Positions 21,605 through 27,405 of a stretch of 27,405 nucleotides of DNA are shown here, piece after piece. Within the stretch, counting starts at the first letter, position 1, and each line of letters opens with the position of its first letter. A program made the position numbers and the translations under genes. Under the pieces are notes generated by a model that saw nothing but the letters and a program-made list of their open reading frames with translations, was not told the DNA's origin and did not search any database. This stretch comes from CAYGZA01 sp964354135 (GTDB taxonomy: Bacteria; Planctomycetota; Planctomycetia; Pirellulales; Thermoguttaceae): NCBI GenBank assembly GCA_964354135.1, contig CAYGZA010000049.1, positions 1-27,405 of the forward strand, given 5' to 3'.

Positions 21605-22537
21605 ATGACCGCAAGACTCGCCGTCGTGGCTTCCAAGGACCGCCGTTCCCGCCCGGAACAGGAGGTCCTGGAGCGGGAGCTCGTGTCGGCCTTGGAACAT
21701 CGGCCGGACCTGGACGTGACCGTCGTCCCGCACCTCTACGATCTCGCCCCGGACGGTCCCGGCATGGAATTCCTGCGGTCCGTCGCCGGAGACATGATCG
21801 TGCTGGCGTGGCTCTATCCCCGCGCGGCGTATTGGGTTCTGGACGCGAACCGCGTCCGCGGCCGGCTGGGGCGGACTTCCTCGCTGCCGGAAGAGGACGC
21901 CGAGGAGCCGCCGCGGAAACCCGGCTCCCAGCGGGCACAGCCGGACCGCACCATCTGGTGCTTCGACCTTCGCACCCACCCGAAGCCCGAGCCGTACCTG
22001 GAGGAAATCGAGCGGATCGTGCAAGGCGCCGCGGTGCCGGCCGTGCAAGTTGGCGCGGCTTGGCCCTCCGCCGGCAACGGCAAGGCCCGGATTTTGGAGG
22101 AAGCGACGCGGCCGCGCTGGTATCCCGTGCTCGACTTCGCGCGGTGCGACGGCTGCCTGGAGTGCCTCAATTTCTGCCTGTTCGGCGTGTACGGGCCGGG
22201 CGAACGGGACGCTCCGCTCGTGGAGCAGCCCGACGCCTGCCGCAACGGCTGCCCGGCGTGCAGCCGGGTTTGCCCTCAGGGGGCGATCATGTTCCCCCAG
22301 CACAAGGACCCGGCAATCGCCGGCGATCCGCGGGCGTCGCGCGAAGGGCTGAAGCTCGATCTGTCGCAACTGTTCGGCGGCGCCGGCCCTTCGGACCTTG
22401 CCGCCGCGGAGCGCAAGCGGGCACTGGCCGACAACGATCGCCCGCAGCAAGAACCCGGCCCGGCCCAGACTCCCGATCGTCCGCCGGGCGACGAGCTGGA
22501 CCGTTTGGTCGACGGCCTGGACGACCTGAAACTGTAG
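21605..22537 (+). CDS. Ferredoxin-domain protein with two 4Fe-4S motifs
   Basis: A 310-aa predicted cytoplasmic iron-sulfur protein. The first ~170 residues form an unrecognised domain (MTARLAVVASKDRRSRPEQE, and later IVLAWLYPRAAYWVLDAN). The first cluster motif is C181-x2-C184-x2-C187-x3-C191 (CDGCLECLNFC). The second is C212-x3-C216-x2-C219-x3-C223-P, where x3 replaces the usual x2. A polar, low-complexity C-terminal tail follows. The ATG at 21605 is preferred because GAGGTGA lies 6 bases upstream; an in-frame ATG at 21581 overlaps the lipoyl-protein stop. The tight coupling suggests electron transfer linked to the lipoyl protein, but the reaction is unknown. Confidence 0.85.
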   Translation: MTARLAVVASKDRRSRPEQEVLERELVSALEHRPDLDVTVVPHLYDLAPDGPGMEFLRSVAGDMIVLAWLYPRAAYWVLDANRVRGRLGRTSSLPEEDAEEPPRKPGSQRAQPDRTIWCFDLRTHPKPEPYLEEIERIVQGAAVPAVQVGAAWPSAGNGKARILEEATRPRWYPVLDFARCDGCLECLNFCLFGVYGPGERDAPLVEQPDACRNGCPACSRVCPQGAIMFPQHKDPAIAGDPRASREGLKLDLSQLFGGAGPSDLAAAERKRALADNDRPQQEPGPAQTPDRPPGDELDRLVDGLDDLKL

Positions 22538-22545
22538 CACGGACC

Positions 22546-25302
22546 ATGGCGCTTTGTTGCCCGTATTGCGGTCAATCCATCTCGGTCCGGGGCGCCGGGC
22601 CGGGTCAGTACGCGCCCAAGTGCCCCAAGTGCGCGCGGGCGTTCTTGTTGACGGTGTCGCAAGAGGATGCGGCCCCGGGGGCAAAAATGACCGCCGCGCC
22701 GCTGGGACCGGAGGGGCCGCAGCCGGCCGGCCCGCCCGCCGAGCCCGATCCAAGAACGGATGCCAAGGCCGACGACGTCACCTTGGATTGGATACCCCGT
22801 CGGGACGCTCTGCCCCGCGACGCCGACGGCACGGAGCCCACGATTGCCGTGGAGGTGCGGGGCGGGCCGCGGGAAGCGGCGGAGGAGGAGTCCCGCGGTG
22901 TACCGTCCCCGATGACCGCGGCCGAGGAGGCGGGGCTGCTTGCGGGCGGCGTCCCGGAGCGGCTTGGCGGCTACCACATCCTCAAGCCGCTGGGACAAGG
23001 GGCCATGGGCGCCGTGTACTTGGCCCGGCAGGCGTCGCTCGATCGCGACGTCGCCCTGAAGACCATCCACCGGAGAATGTCGCAGGACCCGGTCTTCGTT
23101 GCCCGGTTCACGCGCGAGGCGTATGCCGCCGCCCAGCTCGTCCACCACAACGTGGTGCAGATCTACGACCTGGGCGTCGACCGGAGCGTCCACTACTTCA
23201 GCATGGAGTACGTCGATGGCCAGACGCTCGCCCAACTGGTGAAGCGGCACGGCCGCCTGGAGCCGGAAGTGGCGGTCGGGTACGTGCTCCAGGCCGCGCG
23301 GGCCCTGAAGTTCGCCCACGATCACGGCATGGTGCACCGCGACGTGAAACCGGGGAACCTGCTTCTCAATGCGCATGGCGTCGTCAAGCTGGCCGACTTG
23401 GGGATCGTCAAGGTCCCGCCCCGAGCCGGGCCGGCCGCCGGACCGTTGCCGGCCGAAGGAGAGTCCCCTGCCGGCCCGCCGCCCTCGACTCCCGAGGCGA
23501 CGCTTTCCAGCAGGATCATGGGCACGCCCGCCTACATGGCCCCCGAGCAGTCGGAAGACGCCACGCGCGTCGACGCCCGGGCAGACATCTATTCGCTCGG
23601 CTGCACGCTCTACGACCTCCTGACCGGGCGTCCTCCCTTTCGCGGCACCACGGCCAGGGAGATCATCACGAAGCACCGCACCGAGCCGGTGGTCCGGCCC
23701 GACCTCTTGGTGGATCGCGTGCCCAAGGAGTTGTCGGCCGTCGTCATGAGGATGGTGGCCAAGAGCCCGAGCGACCGCTACCAGGACCTGGGCGAAGTGA
23801 TCGGCGACCTGGAGCGGTTCTTGGGAATCTCCGAGGCCGGCTCGGTGGTCCGCTGGGAGGAGCACGCCAAGACGTTAGAGCAGTGCGCGGACCGCTTCCA
23901 CGCCTGCCCGATGGCCCGGCTGAGGTCGCAGGTCCTCCTCGGCCTCTTTTCCCTGTGTACGACACTGCTTCTATTGGGAATCGTGCTTTCCCGGCCGCTC
24001 TTTGTCGGCGGCGTGGCGGGGGCGATGCTCCTGGGGGCGGCCGCCTATTTCGTCGTCTCCGGCTCCATGGAGAAGACGTACTTGTTCACCAAGGTCCGGG
24101 CCCTGGCTCTCGGATTCGGCGGGCGGGACTGGCTCGTGGGAATCGGGACCGTGCTCCTTCTGTGGCTGGTGCTCTGGCTGTTTGGCTACCTGGCGGTCTG
24201 GCTGGTGCTGTTCCTCCTGACGGCGGGGGGCGCCGTGGCGTTCTACGTCTTCGTCGACCGGCGCATCGGCCTGTGGCGCGCGGAGCCGATCCGCAAAGTG
24301 CAGGAGATGCTCAAGGGCCTGCGGCTCCGCGGCGAGGAGGAGGCCGCGATCCAGCGGTTCGTGGCCCGTTATGCCGGCGAGGGCTGGGAGGAGTTCTTCG
24401 AGGCCCTCTTCGGCTACGAGGCGAAGCTCGCCGCCCGACGCGCGTGGGGCCTCGGCGAAGGCGGACGCCCGCGCAAGCGGTTCGGGGGTTGGCGCGACCC
24501 GGTCATCCGCTGGATCGACGACAATCTCCGCGCACGCCAGGAAGAGAAGGATCGAAAACACCTGCAAGGAGTGGAAGAGAACGGCCTTCTGGCGGAAGGC
24601 GTGAGCGCCGCCGAGGCCCGAGTGCGGGCGGAGAACGCAGCCCAGGCGATGGTCTGTCGGGCCGCCGAGCTCCGGGGCTCGGTCTCGCGGCGCAGCCCGC
24701 GCGATGCCGCGGCGGAGAAGAGCCCGTCGGTGCAAACGGCTTTGGAATCCGCCCGAGAGGCAGGTTTTCGGAGAGGCGTGGACTGGCTGGGGGCGATCGG
24801 CGGTGCGATCTCGTTCCTGCTGAACGCGGTTTTCGGGCAGCGGACCCGATTCCTCCTGGGGTGTCTCCTCGTCGCCGGATGCGTCCTTTGGATGCACCAG
24901 AACGGCATGATCGAGCGGTTTCCCGCAACCTACGAGAAGGTGCGAGACGAGGTCCGCGCAGCGGTCGAAGAGGGCCGGGCCGAGAGCCTCCTGGAGAAGA
25001 CCGGGCCATTGGCCGTGGAACTCTCGGGCGAGCACCGGCCCCTCGATTGGCCGCCGGTCCCCCGCGAATGGACCGAGCCGTTCAGCAGCTTCAACCCGGG
25101 CGTGGCCGGACTGGTCCTTATTCTCTCATCGCTTGTCGGTGGCTGGAAGATCGCGGCCTTTCTGTTCCCTGCGGCGGCCATCATGGTGCTGGGCCATACG
25201 ACCGGCGTCCCCGGCCTGCTGGAACCCATGGCGAACTCGGTGGTCAGCCTGGGTGCCGGTCTCGGGCTGGCGCTGGCCGGATTCATCTTCGGGAGGGAGT
25301 AG
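22546..25302 (+). CDS. Membrane Ser/Thr protein kinase with N-terminal zinc ribbon
   Basis: A 918-aa Hanks-type kinase. The N-terminus holds a zinc-ribbon-like C5-x2-C8 ... C26-x2-C29. The kinase domain spans about 143-410: Gly loop GQGAMGAVY (150-158), Lys172, HRDVKPGN with Asp266 and Asn271, DLG at 284-286 (in place of DFG), and GTPAYMAPE ending at 334. About 37 Pro/Ala-rich residues are inserted between DLG and the APE region, in the activation segment. After the kinase come hydrophobic segments near 466-507 and 528-570. A long soluble region follows, with further helices near 769-788 and 853-917. The N-terminus was chosen at 22546 because the ribbon starts there and the preceding ORF ends just upstream. 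The substrates are unknown. Confidence 0.9.
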   Translation: MALCCPYCGQSISVRGAGPGQYAPKCPKCARAFLLTVSQEDAAPGAKMTAAPLGPEGPQPAGPPAEPDPRTDAKADDVTLDWIPRRDALPRDADGTEPTIAVEVRGGPREAAEEESRGVPSPMTAAEEAGLLAGGVPERLGGYHILKPLGQGAMGAVYLARQASLDRDVALKTIHRRMSQDPVFVARFTREAYAAAQLVHHNVVQIYDLGVDRSVHYFSMEYVDGQTLAQLVKRHGRLEPEVAVGYVLQAARALKFAHDHGMVHRDVKPGNLLLNAHGVVKLADLGIVKVPPRAGPAAGPLPAEGESPAGPPPSTPEATLSSRIMGTPAYMAPEQSEDATRVDARADIYSLGCTLYDLLTGRPPFRGTTAREIITKHRTEPVVRPDLLVDRVPKELSAVVMRMVAKSPSDRYQDLGEVIGDLERFLGISEAGSVVRWEEHAKTLEQCADRFHACPMARLRSQVLLGLFSLCTTLLLLGIVLSRPLFVGGVAGAMLLGAAAYFVVSGSMEKTYLFTKVRALALGFGGRDWLVGIGTVLLLWLVLWLFGYLAVWLVLFLLTAGGAVAFYVFVDRRIGLWRAEPIRKVQEMLKGLRLRGEEEAAIQRFVARYAGEGWEEFFEALFGYEAKLAARRAWGLGEGGRPRKRFGGWRDPVIRWIDDNLRARQEEKDRKHLQGVEENGLLAEGVSAAEARVRAENAAQAMVCRAAELRGSVSRRSPRDAAAEKSPSVQTALESAREAGFRRGVDWLGAIGGAISFLLNAVFGQRTRFLLGCLLVAGCVLWMHQNGMIERFPATYEKVRDEVRAAVEEGRAESLLEKTGPLAVELSGEHRPLDWPPVPREWTEPFSSFNPGVAGLVLILSSLVGGWKIAAFLFPAAAIMVLGHTTGVPGLLEPMANSVVSLGAGLGLALAGFIFGRE

Positions 25303-25338
25303 GCTCCCTCGCGCGGCTCGTATGCCGAAACAAGAACC

Positions 25339-26496
25339 ATGTCGGAAAGCACGGAGCCCCTTGTCGTTCAGCTTACACCTCCCGGCCGGGGCGCCGTGGC
25401 GACGCTCCTGGTCGAAGGACGGGGGGCAACGGCGGTGGTCGCGGCGGTGTTTCACCCGGCGGGCGGGCAGCCGCTCAGCTCCTACCCCACGGATCGGCTG
25501 GTCTTCGGACGCGTCGGCGGCGACCGCGGCGAGGAAACCGTCGTCCGGCGGCGATCCGACCGGTCGCTCGAACTCCATTGTCATGGCGGCCATGCCGCGG
25601 TCGCGATGGTCGAGCGGCTCCTTGTCGAGCGGGGATGCCGGCCCAAGGTATGGCCGGCCTGGGCCGGCGAAAACTCCGACGACCCGGCTGCCGCCGCGGC
25701 GCTCGTCGCCCTCGCGGAGGCCCGGACGGTGCGAGCCGCCTCCATCCTGCTGGATCAGTACCACGGGGCGCTTCGCCGGTCCTTCCAGGCAATCCGGCAG
25801 TGGATCGTCCAGGGCGATCTGGAATCGGCCCGGCGGGAGGTCGAGAGGCTCCTGGCGCGGGCACCCCTGGGCCGCCATCTCACGCGACCGTGGCATGTGG
25901 TTTTGACGGGCCCCCCTAACGTCGGCAAGAGCAGCTTGCTCAACGCCCTGGTCGGATACCAGCGGGCCATCATCCACCCGGCCCCCGGAACGACGCGGGA
26001 CGTTGTCACCGCGACCACTGCTTTGGAGGGGTGGCCTGTCGAGATTTCGGATACGGCCGGACTCCGGGTGACCGGCGATGCCATCGAAAAGGGGGGAATG
26101 GATCTGGCCTGCCAGAGGCTCTCGGCGGCAGACTTGGTGGTGCTGGTTCTCGACGCGGCTCAACCCGATGCGGCTGAAGGTGCCGCGCTGATGTCGAGGT
26201 GGCCCGACGCCCTCGTGGTCCGCAACAAGTGCGACTTGCTCTCACCCGGCGGTCCTTTGCCACAGCCGGGTCTGCCCACCAGCGCCTTGCGTGGTGACGG
26301 GATCGAGGAACTGCTGGCGACAATCGCCCGGCGACTGGTCGCCGAGCCTCCTAATCCTGGGGATGCCGTTCCATTCATAGATGGGGATATCGCGCGGCTT
26401 GGGGACATACTTGCCTCCCTATCAGAGGGGGATGCTGCGGGCGCCCAAGCCGTGCCGGCTCAGCAGGCCCCCGAGAAAACGAAAAATCCTGCCTAG
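25339..26496 (+). CDS. MnmE/TrmE-like GTPase lacking the C-terminal catalytic motif
   Basis: A 385-aa homologue of the tRNA-modification GTPase MnmE. The N-terminal domain begins with PPGRGAVATLLVEGR, reminiscent of the MnmE tetrahydrofolate-binding domain, and ELHCHGG follows. The G domain has G1 GPPNVGKS (191-198), G2 PGTTRD (216-221), G3 DTAG (238-241) and G4 NKCD (296-299). The chain ends in PEKTKNPA. It lacks the terminal Cys-x-Gly-Lys motif and most of the last helical segment, and it is about 65 residues shorter than typical MnmE (~450 aa). Loss of the catalytic Cys argues against normal 5-carboxymethylaminomethyluridine synthesis. It may be a paralogue with another role. Confidence 0.88.
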   Translation: MSESTEPLVVQLTPPGRGAVATLLVEGRGATAVVAAVFHPAGGQPLSSYPTDRLVFGRVGGDRGEETVVRRRSDRSLELHCHGGHAAVAMVERLLVERGCRPKVWPAWAGENSDDPAAAAALVALAEARTVRAASILLDQYHGALRRSFQAIRQWIVQGDLESARREVERLLARAPLGRHLTRPWHVVLTGPPNVGKSSLLNALVGYQRAIIHPAPGTTRDVVTATTALEGWPVEISDTAGLRVTGDAIEKGGMDLACQRLSAADLVVLVLDAAQPDAAEGAALMSRWPDALVVRNKCDLLSPGGPLPQPGLPTSALRGDGIEELLATIARRLVAEPPNPGDAVPFIDGDIARLGDILASLSEGDAAGAQAVPAQQAPEKTKNPA

Positions 26497-26615
26497 ACGC
26501 GACTTTGCGGTTCCCGGTAGACTACGCCGCCGTCCAGATTCTTTTCCTGGGGACGGGTGTTTTTGCCCAAACGGATGGTCCCACGGATTGGGACTCGCGA
26601 CGTGATTGCGGTGCC

Positions 26616-26660
26616 GCGGTCTGCTGACTTTTCCCGACTTCTCCGGCGAACAAAGACCGC
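26616..26660. other. Inverted repeat in the spacer before the last gene
   Basis: GCGGTCT at 26616-26622 and AGACCGC at 26654-26660 are perfect 7-bp inverted arms separated by 31 bases. They lie in the 221-bp spacer (26497-26717) between the MnmE-like gene and the last gene. The rest of the spacer has no gene or clear promoter. A regulatory dyad or a leader hairpin is possible; chance is also possible in GC-rich DNA. Confidence 0.3.
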
Positions 26661-26717
26661 AGCCCTTGCCGTTGGGGACTAAGCGCTCCGCGTCGCGACA
26701 TTCAGGAGGAACACGCG

Positions 26718-27405
26718 ATGGATTGCACGCTGTTTCGGTGCTGGCGGGGAGTCGTGCTCGCGGCCATGGCCTGGGCTCTCGCCGGACATCCTCCCGTTTC
26801 GGCCGATGATCGTGCCGCGGAGGCGAAGCCCGCCGCGCAACCCGGTGCGGGAACGAGCATCGACTTGGTCGGCGAGAAGGGCAAGACGGAGCCGGTGATC
26901 GTGGTGGAAAAAGGGGACTGGCCGACCCTTGCCCCGCCCAAGAAGGGCAATCCAAGAGACCCTGGCAAGGCCGATTCGGGCACCTCGGGCGCCGGCCCGG
27001 CCGGCAGGAGTCCTCCGGGTACCGAGATGATGCCGTTCGTTGTGCCGGATCGGCCGTCCGCCGACTCCGGCGACGCGACACCGCGGCCCGCCGCGAAGGA
27101 CCAACGAGGTGCATCGCAAGCGGCTGCCGAGGGCCGCTCTACCGCCTCCCCGGGCGGGAATCCCTCGGACCCGTCCGGCGACGCCACGCTCCGCCCGATC
27201 CCCGATGCCCCGGCGACCGGCCCCGTGGAGATCGAAACCGCCAGCTTCAACGGCGTGACCCCCGGAATGAGCACGCTGGACGACGTGCGGAAGTCCTGGG
27301 GACCGCCCAAACAAACGAAAAGCCAGGGCGGCACCTTGGCGAATCTCTACAAGGTCGACCCGTTCGACCACGTCGAAGTATTCTCCACCCAAGGGAAAGT
27401 GACGT
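26718..27405 (+). CDS. Secreted or anchored protein, 5' part only (Pro/Ala-rich with a C-terminal compact start)
   Basis: The frame is open from the ATG at 26718 to the end of the window (229 residues seen). AGGAGGA at 26704-26710 gives an excellent ribosome binding site 7 bases upstream. Residues ~1-29 form a signal-like segment (MDCTLFRCWRGVVLAAMAW, then ALAGHPPVSA). About 150 residues of low-complexity Pro/Gly/Asp/Ala sequence follow. Near the window end a structured region begins (ASFNGVTPGMSTLDDVRKSWGPPKQT, seen as SFNGVTPGMSTLDDVRKSW). I recall this opening from large planctomycete hypotheticals but cannot check it. The function is unknown, and the 3' end lies beyond the window. Confidence 0.8.
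   Translation, partial: MDCTLFRCWRGVVLAAMAWALAGHPPVSADDRAAEAKPAAQPGAGTSIDLVGEKGKTEPVIVVEKGDWPTLAPPKKGNPRDPGKADSGTSGAGPAGRSPPGTEMMPFVVPDRPSADSGDATPRPAAKDQRGASQAAAEGRSTASPGGNPSDPSGDATLRPIPDAPATGPVEIETASFNGVTPGMSTLDDVRKSWGPPKQTKSQGGTLANLYKVDPFDHVEVFSTQGKVT

Noticed and set aside
21808..22545. Upstream in-frame extension of the kinase gene
   Set aside because: It overlaps the ferredoxin gene in another frame, and the kinase zinc ribbon begins at 22546 directly after that gene's stop. The extension has no similarity to anything I know.
22276..23865. Antisense ORF (529 codons) opposite the ferredoxin protein and kinase
   Set aside because: It overlaps two well-supported genes, and its translation has no recognisable motif.

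Overview
The window looks like part of a planctomycete chromosome, probably from the Pirellulales or a relative. It is uniformly GC-rich. It carries two PQQ-type beta-propeller lipoproteins with WPQWRGP / WPLFRG openings, a Ser/Thr kinase with its own zinc ribbon, and several conserved hypotheticals of a kind I associate with planctomycetes. The lineage is inferred from family content, not from a marker gene. Every long gene lies on the + strand except a small TPR gene and a SNF2 helicase pair. I found no rRNA, tRNA, CRISPR array or transposase.

Layout. (1) 3-7419: a type IV pilus / type II secretion-like operon. It runs in the order GspE/PilB ATPase (3' end only), GspF/PilC platform protein, a small membrane/coiled-coil protein, PilM, PilN, PilO, PilP/GspC-like and secretin. 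Several junctions are ATGA or short overlaps, which suggests translational coupling. (2) 7445-9142: an Arg-rich 90-aa protein and a GAF-PAS-PilZ protein, a plausible cyclic-di-GMP receptor for the apparatus. (3) 9222-9539 (-): a small TPR protein, then a structured divergent spacer. (4) 9855-13715: two consecutive ABC-2 export modules, each an ATPase plus a permease. (5) 14097-15170: a 44-aa membrane peptide and a diguanylate cyclase with GGEEF and an intact RxxD I-site. (6) 15192-17602 (-): a SNF2-family ATPase coupled to an uncharacterised 201-aa protein. (7) 17799-20887: a conserved 159-aa helical protein and two beta-propeller lipoproteins. (8) 21126-22537: a GcvH-like lipoyl-domain protein coupled to a two-cluster ferredoxin protein. 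(9) 22546-26496: a polytopic membrane Ser/Thr kinase and a MnmE-like GTPase lacking the C-terminal catalytic tail. (10) 26718-end: the start of a secreted or anchored protein.

The most unusual non-coding signal is a set of four intergenic arrays, all built on a strict 7-bp period. Three are inverted: a left arm, a 20-78 bp spacer, and a reverse-complementary right arm. They sit between co-oriented genes at 668-775, 11802-11941 and 20920-21067. A fourth, single-armed array is at 2074-2122. Two share the unit ATCAGCT/AGCTGAT. The 11.8-kb array runs up to the start codon of an ABC ATPase and may encode an alternative N-terminal extension.

The strongest candidates for undescribed biology are the SNF2 plus 201-aa pair, the lipoyl-protein/ferredoxin pair, the tailless MnmE-like GTPase and the heptad arrays. 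The c-di-GMP link (cyclase with I-site, PilZ receptor, secretion/pilus operon) is a coherent functional hypothesis.
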